Below are positions 31,491 to 39,667 of a stretch of DNA of 46,844 nucleotides, in pieces; the first letter of the stretch is position 1; each line of letters starts with the position of its first letter. Source of the stretch: Gallionella sp. (GTDB lineage Bacteria > Pseudomonadota > Gammaproteobacteria > Burkholderiales > Gallionellaceae). Both the position numbers and the translations under genes were made by a program. The stretch lies in NCBI GenBank assembly GCA_030700315.1, contig JAUYJO010000213.1, positions 1 through 46,844 of the forward strand, written 5' to 3'. A model generated the notes under the pieces. The model had not been told where the DNA came from and did not search any database. It was given only the letters and a program-made list of their open reading frames with translations.

Positions 31491-33134
31491 ATGACCACCC
31501 AATTCTCCGACTTCTACAACAGTCTCGACCCCGACCCGCTCAAGCGCGGCAAGCAGTTCGAGCACTTCGTCAAATGGTTCCTGAAGAACGATCCCGAATG
31601 GGCGACCCAAGTTGACCAGGTGTGGCTATGGGATGAATGGCCGGGGCGCTGGGGTGCGGACTGCGGCATTGATCTGGTGTTCCAGCACAAGAACGGCGGA
31701 AATTGGGCGGTGCAGTCCAAGTGCTATTCGCCCGACTACGACATCACCAAACACGATGTCGATAAATTCCTCAGCGAATCGAACCGGCCAAGCATCCAGC
31801 ACCGCCTGCTGATCGCCACCACCGACGGCATCGGCGCGAATGCCAGGCAAGTCTGCGATGCGCAGGAAAAACCCGTCATCCGTTTTCTGCTGTCCGACTT
31901 CGATAAATCCGCGCTGGACTATCCCGCCAACTTTGAGTCACTCCCGCAAGCCAAACGTAAACCCCGCCCCGAACCCCGCGACCACCAGATCGAAGCCAGA
32001 ACCGCCGTGGTACAAGGGCTGCAAACCGCCGACCGTGGCCAGCTCATCATGGCCTGCGGCACGGGAAAAACTTACGTCACGCTATGGATCAAGGAAGCCC
32101 TCAACGCGCAGCGCACCTTGGTGCTGGTTCCGTCTCTGGGGCTGTTGTCCCAGCTTCTGCGCGAATGGACATTCGCCGCCGTTGCGCCGTTTGAAGTGCT
32201 GTGCGTCTGCTCCGATCAAACCGTCGGCAGCAAGGGCAACGACGAAGCCATCCACAGCGTGGCCGATCTCGCCTTTCCCGTCACCTCGGATGCCGACGAA
32301 GTAAAACGCTTTCTCGGCGGCGCAGGCAACCGCGTGGTGTTTTCCACTTACCAATCCTCCTCTGTCATCGACGCCGCCCAAGCCGACCCGGCCATCCCCG
32401 CGTTCGATCTGGCCGTGGCGGACGAAGCGCACCGTTGCGCGGGCAAGGTCGGCAGCGACTTCACCGCCATCCTCGACAACGTGCAGATACGCAGCAAAAA
32501 GCGGCTATTCGCCACCGCCACCCCGCGCACATACTCCAGCACCGTCCATAAAGCCGCCGAAGATCGCGGTGTCGAAGTGGTCGGCATGGATAACGCCGCC
32601 CTGTTTGGCGAAGTGCTGTATGCCCTGCCGTTCGGCAAAGCCATCGAACGCAAACTGCTCTCCGATTACCGCGTCGTCATCATCGGCGTGGACGACCCCA
32701 CCATCGCGCAGTGGATCGCCAAGCGCGAACTGGTCAGCACCGGCACGGGTATTGAAATGGACAGCGAATCGCTCGCCGCCCAGATCGGCCTGATCAAAGC
32801 CATCAAGGACTACGACCTCAAGCGCATCATCAGCTTCCACAGCCGCGTCAATCGCGCCGAAGCCTTCACCACCGACATGCAAAACACCTTGCAGTGGATC
32901 AGCGACGAACATCGCCCCAGCGGAACCCTGCGCACCGACTTCGTCTCCGGCAACATGCCCGCCAACAAACGCAAGATCAAACTCGATCAACTCAAAGGTC
33001 TGACTGCAGACGAAAGAGGAGTGCTGAGCAATGCGCGCTGCCCTCACTTACGGGCGCAAATTAGGTTGCCAAACAGGCAGGCGGCGAGGGAGAATTCGGG
33101 AGTTTCAAAGACAGCAATAAACCGTGGTCCCTGA
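31491..33134 (+). pseudogene. Truncated restriction nuclease-helicase (type ISP-like), C-terminal half missing
   Basis: The first 515 or so residues match the start of large single-chain restriction enzymes. An Mrr-like nuclease part carries GADCGIDLVFQHKNG and AVQSKCYSPDYD (the D...QxK catalytic pattern). An SF2 helicase follows, with MACGTGKTYVTLW (Walker A), AVADEAHRC (DEAH-type) and FATATPRTYSS (motif III). The frame reaches RGVLSNARC, which in homologues leads into helicase motifs V-VI and then methyltransferase and target-recognition domains. Here it runs instead into unrelated sequence and a GCAATAAACCGTGGTCCCTG repeat fragment, and stops at 547 residues. Probably inactive. Confidence 0.8.
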
Positions 33135-33141
33135 GGCTTCA

Positions 33142-34002
33142 ATGACTGTTATGTATGACGACCATAATCCGTATTCCATTGTTGGTGAGCAGCCTAAACT
33201 CAGGGCATCTGTAGTCGCGTTCGTTGATATTCTCGGGTACAAAGCACTTATCAGTGAGTCGCACCAAAACGGTTCTGCTCCGTCCTTGTTGATACGACTT
33301 CACGAAGCTCTTTCTGCTGCGTCTCGTCGCTTAAATAATCTTGACGAAGATGGAAACTCGTTTCTACCACCGAATCTTTGGTACAAGAAAGACCTCTATA
33401 AAATACGCACCTTCACGGACAACATTGTCATTGGCTATCCAATTTTGGATGACGCGGAGATAGAAATGGGCGCAGTCTTTTCGCATCTTTCTTTATTTCA
33501 ACTCGAAATGGTGAATCGGGGCTTTTTCGTTCGGGGGGCTATCGCCATCGGCAATGTCTACATTGATGACATGATTGTATTCGGCCAAGGTTTTTTAGAT
33601 GCCTACGATGGCGAATCGAAACACGCAAGAGACCCGAGAATCATTCTTGCCAAATCGGCACAAGAAGCCGTGAAGCAGCATGTGAACTGCTACAGCAACC
33701 CATCGCATTCACCACAAACGCGAGACTTGTACAAAGACTCCGATGGCCAGTTTTTTCTCAACTACCTCGAATCAATTTTAATTGCCGAAGAAGAATACGG
33801 CCCATATTTCGACATTCTCGCTAAGCACAAGTCTGTCGTAGAAGCAAAACTCATTGAGTATCGAGACAAACCCGCATACTGGGCCAAGTATGCTTGGTCA
33901 GCCAGCTATCACAACTTCTTCTGCGATCAATACCGCTACTTCTCTGTCGAACACAAAATCGATGTCAGCCAGTTCAAAATGCAACCCACGCGTATTGTAT
34001 AA
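33142..34002 (+). CDS. Class III nucleotidyl-cyclase-like protein, function unknown
   Basis: This 286-residue soluble protein has clearly lower GC content than its neighbours. Three segments match the class III cyclase core in order: VAFVDILGYKALIS (first metal Asp, as FxDxxGF), IRTFTDNIVIGYP (second metal Asp), and NRGFFVRGAIAIGN with IVFGQGFLDAYDGES (the dimer-facing strand and G..N.A segment). Similar short proteins often lie in defence islands, but no cyclic-nucleotide effector is visible next door. Starts at 33142 or 33151 are both possible. The cyclase relationship is my reading of the motifs, not a confirmed family hit. Confidence 0.55.
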   Translation: MTVMYDDHNPYSIVGEQPKLRASVVAFVDILGYKALISESHQNGSAPSLLIRLHEALSAASRRLNNLDEDGNSFLPPNLWYKKDLYKIRTFTDNIVIGYPILDDAEIEMGAVFSHLSLFQLEMVNRGFFVRGAIAIGNVYIDDMIVFGQGFLDAYDGESKHARDPRIILAKSAQEAVKQHVNCYSNPSHSPQTRDLYKDSDGQFFLNYLESILIAEEEYGPYFDILAKHKSVVEAKLIEYRDKPAYWAKYAWSASYHNFFCDQYRYFSVEHKIDVSQFKMQPTRIV

Positions 34003-34137
34003 ATACAGGACTGCCGCACCACTACTCACAACAGCCAACAGCATCGTCAAAACAATTCGGTTAGGTACCTGACCCTGCCAATGGTGCTATTGTATTTTGT
34101 CTTGCACTGCTCGACTATTGGCATGGCTTACTATCAG

Positions 34138-35943
34138 CTACTTCCAACACTCCACCAACACCGTCCACTTGCGCGCTTCTTCGGCGATGTCGGCATTGCT
34201 CTTTTCGCGCGAGAACAAACTGCCGCCGGTTTTGTACGGCACCTGGTTGGCATCGAGGAAGGCTCTGACAGTCTGGCCGTTGACCGCGAAATTGACGTTT
34301 TGCCCGATTGAGCCGGTCGCCTTCGCCATCTTGGAATCGTCCAGCTTCATCGACACCACGCCCACCACGTTGCCTTTCTGGTCCATCACCGGGCTGCCGC
34401 TCGAACCGGGCTGAATCGGCGCGGTGATCTGTATCTGGTTGGTGTTGTTGCCCAGTCCGGTGAGCGCGCTGAGCGTGCCGGGGGTGAGGTTGCCGCCGGA
34501 GGAAAGCACCGAATTAAGAGGATAGCCGAACACGATGATGTCATCGCCCTGGCGCAGCTTACCGGGTTCGGGATTGAAGCTGGCGATGTCTTTGCTCTTG
34601 CCCGGCAGTTGCAGCAGCGCGAGGTCGTTCACGCTGTCGGAAGTGATGACTTTGGCGATGCCTTCACGTCCGGCAACTTTCACTTCGGTGCAGCCCTCAA
34701 TGATGTGGTTGTTGGTCAGTGCGTGACCCGCGCTGCTTACCGCAAAGGCGGTGCCGGTACCTTTTTTGCTCGGCTTGCCGTCGGGCGAAATCGAGCCAGA
34801 TGCATCGCCGCTGGACGCTTGCAGAATGTCGCCTTTTTTCCAGTTGGAGGCAAGGCGTTGACCTTCGGCACGTTGGGCGGGGGTAAGTACGCCTTCAAAT
34901 ACATCACGTTGAAAAGCCCTGTCTTTTTCCTGCTTGTCCCCAAATGATGCTAAATGTTCATTCAATTTTTTATTTGCACCATTAGCAATTTGATAATTCG
35001 ATTTTTGCGCAGCTGCTAAGTTTGACCACGCATACGCAAGCACATCGTTTTTGCTGATGCCCTTTCCAAAATGAAATCTGTTACCAAGTTCGCTTTGGGC
35101 ATCCGCATCCCCTTGTGCTGCGGCCTTTTGCCACCACTCAAAAGCTTTAGCATTGTCTTTTGGTACGCCTTCGCCCTTGTCATACATCATGCCGACTGTT
35201 CCGTAAGAGAGTACATGTCCCCCTTCAGCAGCTTTTAGATACCATTCAAACGCTTTAACAGGATTTTTAGGCTGACTGATACCATATTGATAGCCAGCCC
35301 CCAATTGGAATTTAAACGTCGCATCTCCAGTTGTACCGGTTTTATCAAACCACTCTGTAGCTTTGGCAATATCCTTGGTTACCCCTTCCCCTTTAAAATA
35401 CAAACTGCCGATACTTTCTTGGGCATTTGCATTTCCTTGGTCAGCAGCTTTTACATACCACTCCATCGCCTTAACTGCATTCTTGGGTACACCATCACCA
35501 AACCGGTACATATTACCAAGCCACATTTGCGCGTTGCCTTCACCCTGTTCTGCTGCTTTTTGTAACAAATCAAAAGCTAAAGGAATATCCTTGGATATGC
35601 CCCAGCCTACGGAATACAACTTGCCAAGATAAGCTTGAGCATGAACATTGCCTTGTAACGAGGATTTCTGAAACCACTCAAATGCCTTGACACCATCCTT
35701 GGGTACGCCTTCACCGTTGGTGTACATCACGCCGAGGTTGAACTGCGCTTTAGCATCTCCCGCTTCTGCATCCTTCTGTAATTTCGTAAGCTTTTCTTCT
35801 GGCGTTAATTCTTTCGCTGTTACAGCTGTTACAGCTGGTACAGCAGATACCGTAGCTTCGGTTTTGTTGCCAGCAGGTTTGTCACCGCAACTGGCAAGCG
35901 ACAGCAGCAAAACGGCAAGCAAAGAAATAGAAAGAGCTTTCAT
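34138..35943 (-). CDS. Sel1-repeat lipoprotein with C-terminal trypsin-like serine protease domain
   Basis: This 601-residue protein starts with a lipoprotein signal (LLAVLLLSLASCGDKP, lipobox LASC), so it is anchored on the periplasmic side. About seven Sel1 repeats (residues 65-330) follow, of the form AFEWWQKAAAQGDADAQ and MYDKGEGVPKD. The C-terminal domain (about 395-585) is an S1C-type protease with His in ALTNNHIIEGC, Asp in NDLALLQLPG and Ser in QPGSSGSPVMD. No PDZ domain is visible. It may sense or cut envelope proteins. It has no operon partner; the 34003-34137 gap before it shows nothing. Confidence 0.88.
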   Translation of the reverse strand: MKALSISLLAVLLLSLASCGDKPAGNKTEATVSAVPAVTAVTAKELTPEEKLTKLQKDAEAGDAKAQFNLGVMYTNGEGVPKDGVKAFEWFQKSSLQGNVHAQAYLGKLYSVGWGISKDIPLAFDLLQKAAEQGEGNAQMWLGNMYRFGDGVPKNAVKAMEWYVKAADQGNANAQESIGSLYFKGEGVTKDIAKATEWFDKTGTTGDATFKFQLGAGYQYGISQPKNPVKAFEWYLKAAEGGHVLSYGTVGMMYDKGEGVPKDNAKAFEWWQKAAAQGDADAQSELGNRFHFGKGISKNDVLAYAWSNLAAAQKSNYQIANGANKKLNEHLASFGDKQEKDRAFQRDVFEGVLTPAQRAEGQRLASNWKKGDILQASSGDASGSISPDGKPSKKGTGTAFAVSSAGHALTNNHIIEGCTEVKVAGREGIAKVITSDSVNDLALLQLPGKSKDIASFNPEPGKLRQGDDIIVFGYPLNSVLSSGGNLTPGTLSALTGLGNNTNQIQITAPIQPGSSGSPVMDQKGNVVGVVSMKLDDSKMAKATGSIGQNVNFAVNGQTVRAFLDANQVPYKTGGSLFSREKSNADIAEEARKWTVLVECWK

Positions 35944-36483
35944 GTGTGTCCAACCTTTACCGAATCAGCGTAGCGCGATTATTGCATCATTTATCACGAT
36001 GATGGACTTTTACGAGAGAAGAGTACAATTTAAGGGGCCAGGCTCGGATTAAATTCGCCCAACAAGCCGCGTGGAATGACTCATCACTTGGATAATTTTT
36101 TTCTTATCCGGCTTGGATTTCGGCGGCAGCTTCGAAGTGGTGGAGAACAGGCCTGCCGCTTCCTAAATAATAGGGGACAGACCACGGTTTTCTGATTTGT
36201 CCGGTCAAGCCCCCTATGCCCCCAGCCCACCGGGGGTAGCAACAAACTCCAAACCCCGCTTCTCGCAAGGAGGCGGGGTTTTTCTTTTACATAACTCGAC
36301 CTTGGAAGAAGGTCATTGCACCATTGCACCATTGCAGATGCCGGTGGCAAATTTATTGAAGCGATAAGGGGCCAGGTTCGGATTAAATTCAGAAATCAAA
36401 CGAGGGCAACATCGCAATTGCGCATCATGCCGGATAGGAACGCGGGGGCTTGCATTAACGCATTCCACTCGAAACTACGCCGT
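35944..36483. repeat. Gene-free region with GGGGCCAGG and GGGGACAGACCACGG repeats
   Basis: No gene is seen. AAGGGGCCAGGCTCGGATTA (36032) and AAGGGGCCAGGTTCGGATTA (36366) are near-identical. AATAGGGGACAGACCACGG lies at 36167, and its reverse fragments, AAACCGTGGTC, lie at 30586 and 33119. Such sequences often flank REP-type Y1 transposase genes in proteobacteria, but no such gene is present here. A short GCACCATTGCACCATTGCA tandem lies at 36318. Confidence 0.6.
36251..36284. terminator. Terminator-like hairpin
   Basis: AAACCCCGC, loop of 13 bases, then GCGGGGTTTTTC. It works best on the plus strand, where a T run follows. No plus-strand gene directly precedes it. Confidence 0.55.
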
Positions 36484-36804
36484 TCAACCTTTGTTGAATC
36501 CATTGCCAGAAAGAAGTTGCTGCCGCGTTTTAGGTTCTCGGTGCTGGTGGAAGCATGACAGCACATTTACGGTGTCGCCATCTATTACGTAAAACAGCGA
36601 GTAGGGAAAGCGGTTCAAGTTTGCCCGTCTCATTTCGGCCTCTACGCACGAGTAAAGTTGCGGGTTGCTGGCAATGAAGCCGTTGGTGCGTTCGAGTTCG
36701 TCAAGGAAGGCATTGCCCATGCCGATGTGCGGCTGCTCATACCATTGATAGGCTTCGGAAGCTTCAATCTGAGCCAGTGGCTTGTAGACGACTTGGAACA
36801 ACAT
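36484..36804 (-). CDS. ParE/RelE-family toxin
   Basis: This 106-residue protein has the RelE/ParE superfamily plan: VVYKPLAQIEASEAYQWYEQ at the N-terminus, GNAFLDELERTNGFIASNPQ in the middle, and RRANLNRFPYSLFYVIDGDTV, followed by a CFHQHREPKTRQ end. The antitoxin gene ends three bases upstream. By sequence it is nearer to ParE (gyrase-directed) than to ribosome-dependent RelE, but the target cannot be fixed. Confidence 0.87.
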   Translation of the reverse strand: MLFQVVYKPLAQIEASEAYQWYEQPHIGMGNAFLDELERTNGFIASNPQLYSCVEAEMRRANLNRFPYSLFYVIDGDTVNVLSCFHQHREPKTRQQLLSGNGFNKG

Positions 36805-36806
36805 GC

Positions 36807-37034
36807 CTAGCGCGGCGTGGACAGGAGTTTCGCTTTGAGTTGCGAGAAGCTAACGCCCGGCTCGTCGGGATTGGCGCGGTGATGGGCAAGACGGGAACGA
36901 AGCTCGGTGCGTTGGGCTTCGGTGATGAGGGATGCCGAGGCTTCACTTTCGGCGCTGACAATCAACGCCTCGCCGAGTGACCGCCTTTCAGCGACGCTCA
37001 GGTGTTCAAGCTCTTCGAATAGGTGCGTATTCAT
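36807..37034 (-). CDS. Antitoxin of the ParE-type module (addiction-module component family)
   Basis: This 75-residue protein from the ATG at 37034 (MNTHLFEELEHLSVAERRSL) has the pattern of the short addiction-module component antitoxins that pair with RelE/ParE toxins: an N-terminal LSVAERRSLGEAL segment and a C-terminal toxin-binding part (HHRANPDEPGVSFSQLKAKL). It is transcribed ahead of the toxin with a three-base gap. The open frame extends 13 codons upstream without a better start. Confidence 0.83.
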   Translation of the reverse strand: MNTHLFEELEHLSVAERRSLGEALIVSAESEASASLITEAQRTELRSRLAHHRANPDEPGVSFSQLKAKLLSTPR

Positions 37035-37283
37035 GTTTGTTAGCGTAGCACGAAAAATAAGCGTGTGGTGCAAAAACGATGTGGCGATTTACGATGTATT
37101 CGCGCAAATTTGGCAAGGCCGCTTGCCCTTTGTTTGTTTCCTTTGTTTGTGCCTTTGTTTGCGGTTGTCATATTGCCCGCGTGGGGCGCAATCGTTATTG
37201 CCTCCCAACGCTGACCGTAAATACGCAAACCCGTTTGAGCCAGATGGGCTAGAATGAAAACTCATTTGAGCAGGAGAGAGATC

Positions 37284-37901
37284 ATGGATAAGCAATCAGC
37301 GGTAACGGTGAAGCCAAAAAAAGTTTCGCTTCGTTCCGGCACAAGCACCAAGCCGACAAAGGCATCTGCTGGTATTGCTGTGACGATGGCAAAAAAAAGC
37401 GTTGCGTGTAGAGAACGGGCAAAGGCCGCACGACAATCCGGAGTTGGCAAGACACCATGCACACGGTCTAACGCATTGACTGCGTCGGGTTTGTATTACG
37501 CTACCGAGCTTGAGCGCGTGATGATCATTCGCCAAGGCGTACCGGCGAGTATCTTGGTGCAGATCGGTCGCGCAATGGGTATTTCTAACGAGTTGTTGTT
37601 TTCCACGCTGGCGCTTCCCAGGTCGACGATGGTGCGCAAGATTCAAAACCATGAGGCGTTATCCGCCGAGCAATCTGAGCGGGTGGTGGGGCTGGAGCGT
37701 CTTGTGGGGCAGGTTGAGGCGATGGTGAAACAGTCCGGCAACGCGGAAGGTTTCGATGCCGGGCGCTGGGTGGGTGACTGGCTGCAACGGCCATTGCCTG
37801 CGCTGGGCGGTAAAAAGCCCGCCGAATTTATGGATACGATGGAAGGCCAAAATCTGGTTGCCCGCTTCCTGGCGCAATCCCAGTCCGGGGCGTATGCCTG
37901 A
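37284..37901 (+). CDS. Xre/MbcA-ParS-type antitoxin (DUF2384)
   Basis: This 205-residue protein starts at the ATG at 37284 behind an AGGAGAG ribosome site. A basic N-terminal tail is followed by an Xre-like helix-turn-helix (about residues 75-125, LVQIGRAMGISNELLFSTLA) and the toxin-binding domain typical of this family (SEQSERVVGLERLVGQVEAM, then RWVGDWLQRPLPALGGKKPAEFMDT). Its stop overlaps the ATG of the RES-domain gene. This is the standard layout of a Xre-RES toxin-antitoxin pair. Confidence 0.9.
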   Translation: MDKQSAVTVKPKKVSLRSGTSTKPTKASAGIAVTMAKKSVACRERAKAARQSGVGKTPCTRSNALTASGLYYATELERVMIIRQGVPASILVQIGRAMGISNELLFSTLALPRSTMVRKIQNHEALSAEQSERVVGLERLVGQVEAMVKQSGNAEGFDAGRWVGDWLQRPLPALGGKKPAEFMDTMEGQNLVARFLAQSQSGAYA

Positions 37902-38386
37902 TGCGGGTCTGGCGTATCGCCACGCAAGCACCGGATTACGCTGCTGACGATCTTTCGGGTGCGGGCGCGAAAATCACGGGTGGCCGGTGGAACCAACGGG
38001 GCGTGCCGGTACTTTATTGTTCCGATACGCCTTCGCTTGCTTGCCTTGAGACTTTGGTTCATCTCGATGTTGGCGGCCTGCCGCTATATCGTTTCCTGGT
38101 CGCAATCGACATTCCTGAAAAGGTGTGGAAAGTACGAACGATTGCGACGGTGCAATCGCTTGAATCCGGGTGGGATGCTTTCCTAGCCGAAAATGCCAGC
38201 GTTGATTTTGGCAGCCAATGGGCGATGTCCAATAAGTCGGCAGTGTTGGTTGTGCCATCCGCCATCGTGCCGGAAGATTCGGTCATTCTGCTTAACCCCA
38301 AGCATTCTGATATTTCTCGCATCACTGCCACAAAGGTGCGCCGGTGGACATACGACGCGAGACTGGTCAAACCTGTAGCAAGTTAA
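37901..38386 (+). CDS. RES-domain toxin (NAD+-degrading family)
   Basis: This 161-residue protein carries the RES domain: MRVWRIATQAPDYAADDLSG, then GGRWNQRGVPVLYCSDTPSL and ACLETLVHL, with the conserved Arg, Tyr and Glu of the active site in place. Members of this family deplete NAD+ by phosphorolysis or hydrolysis. The antitoxin precedes it with a one-base overlap. A family A repeat begins right after the stop and may terminate the operon. Confidence 0.9.
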   Translation: MRVWRIATQAPDYAADDLSGAGAKITGGRWNQRGVPVLYCSDTPSLACLETLVHLDVGGLPLYRFLVAIDIPEKVWKVRTIATVQSLESGWDAFLAENASVDFGSQWAMSNKSAVLVVPSAIVPEDSVILLNPKHSDISRITATKVRRWTYDARLVKPVAS

Positions 38387-38500
38387 ACCCAGATAATCCA
38401 TTAGCTCTTGAGGCATTGCAAAATCAATGGGTTGCAGGTCGGGTTTTAACCCGACATGTCGTGCTGAAGCCCGACCTACGCCCAAATGGATTATCTGGGA
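38387..38500 (+). repeat. Family A compound palindrome, copy 4
   Basis: Arms CCCAGATAATCCATTAGC and AATGGATTATCTGGG enclose the GGTCGGGTTTTAACCCGACA core (one G to T change in the second hairpin). It fits exactly between the RES stop and the stop codon of the convergent response-regulator gene, so it probably terminates both. Confidence 0.88.
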
Positions 38501-39634
38501 TTAATGTAGCGTTTGAACCACCTTGCTGAGCAAGGTGTCACGGTCGAAAGGTTTTACCACGAAACCGACTGCACCGGCATTCAAGCTTTCTATGACGATG
38601 TTCTTGTCGCTCTTGCCAGTCATCATGATAATGGGAATGTCGGCCAATTGGGGCGCACTCTTTATGTACCGCACCACTTCCAAGCCATCCATATCGGGCA
38701 TCATGACATCCATCAGGATGAGGCTCGGGTGAGTCTTGCGCATGATTTTCAAAGCCTCGATACCGCTGCCAGCGAACGTCAAATGATAGCCCTTGTGCTC
38801 CAGTATTTGGCCCACGATTCTATGCTGGAACTCGTCATCGTCCACCACCAGCACAATAGGCTGGACGCGCCCCGCCATCGCCCCAAGGGCACGCGCCGAT
38901 TCCAGGTGCGGCGTACATTCCCGCCTTAGCTCCTGCGCCCACTGTTTAAGGGGTTTGACGGATTCGGATGCAGCATGAAACTGCCGCTGCACCTCATCGC
39001 GCTTTATGCGGTTGATTTCTGTTCTCAGATCGCCTTGGACCAACTGCCGTGAAAAACCGTCGAGTGCCGCACCGATTTTTTGTTCTGCCTGCGTCACGGC
39101 TTGGCTGGTCGCTTCGATCTGTTGGCTGCCGCGTACCATCTGCCGCTCCAGCATTGTTTCCAGTTCAGCCAGACGCCGTGCTTGCGCGGCAAATTCCGCT
39201 GCAGTCGGTTCGCCAGTCTTGGTGACCGCCAATTCGCGCAGCGCATGGTATACAGACATCGGCAAGCGCGTTGTATCGTAAGTCATCGGCCAGAACAGTA
39301 TGTAATCGTCGAAGAGTTCTTTCTTGCACAGATTGTAAACATGCTTCACCTCATCCTTGTTGCACAAAATCACGGTACGGTGTGGCTGCGTATGTATTTT
39401 GCGGCTGCAACGGTAAAGCTCGAGATAATAGCGTTCCGATTTCCCCAAGCTGTTGAATGCCAGCATCAGCACCTCCGGCATGTGGAGTTCGAAATCTGCC
39501 ACCGCCTTGTCAGGATCGGTGGAAGTAACGACATGGCAGAATTCGGTATCCAGATGTTTTTTGATGAGATCGGCATCGGTCACATTGTCCGTGACGATCA
39601 TGATATGTGCGGCGGCAAGATCACGAGATGTCAT
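38501..39634 (-). CDS. Double-receiver response regulator with degenerate N-terminal receiver
   Basis: This 377-residue protein has two receiver-like domains joined by a helical, probably coiled-coil linker (about residues 140-250). The N-terminal one (about 8-125) lacks the phospho-acceptor: where LxLD is expected it reads VLMLAFNSLG. The C-terminal receiver (about 258-375) is intact, with LVVDDDEFQHRIV, LILMDVMMPDMDG, MMTGKSDK and FVVKPFD. There is no output domain. AGGAGG lies nine bases before the start. It is the third gene behind the hybrid kinase and the REC-EAL protein and may act as a phosphate sink or scaffold in that relay. Confidence 0.85.
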   Translation of the reverse strand: MTSRDLAAAHIMIVTDNVTDADLIKKHLDTEFCHVVTSTDPDKAVADFELHMPEVLMLAFNSLGKSERYYLELYRCSRKIHTQPHRTVILCNKDEVKHVYNLCKKELFDDYILFWPMTYDTTRLPMSVYHALRELAVTKTGEPTAAEFAAQARRLAELETMLERQMVRGSQQIEATSQAVTQAEQKIGAALDGFSRQLVQGDLRTEINRIKRDEVQRQFHAASESVKPLKQWAQELRRECTPHLESARALGAMAGRVQPIVLVVDDDEFQHRIVGQILEHKGYHLTFAGSGIEALKIMRKTHPSLILMDVMMPDMDGLEVVRYIKSAPQLADIPIIMMTGKSDKNIVIESLNAGAVGFVVKPFDRDTLLSKVVQTLH

Positions 39635-39667
39635 GGCGGAAAGCCTCCTGCGATAGCGATATTATTT

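Noticed and set aside
33142-34002. Complete Pycsar operon
   Set aside because: Only a cyclase-like protein is present; no TIR or membrane effector is adjacent, and the protease-domain lipoprotein downstream is convergent.
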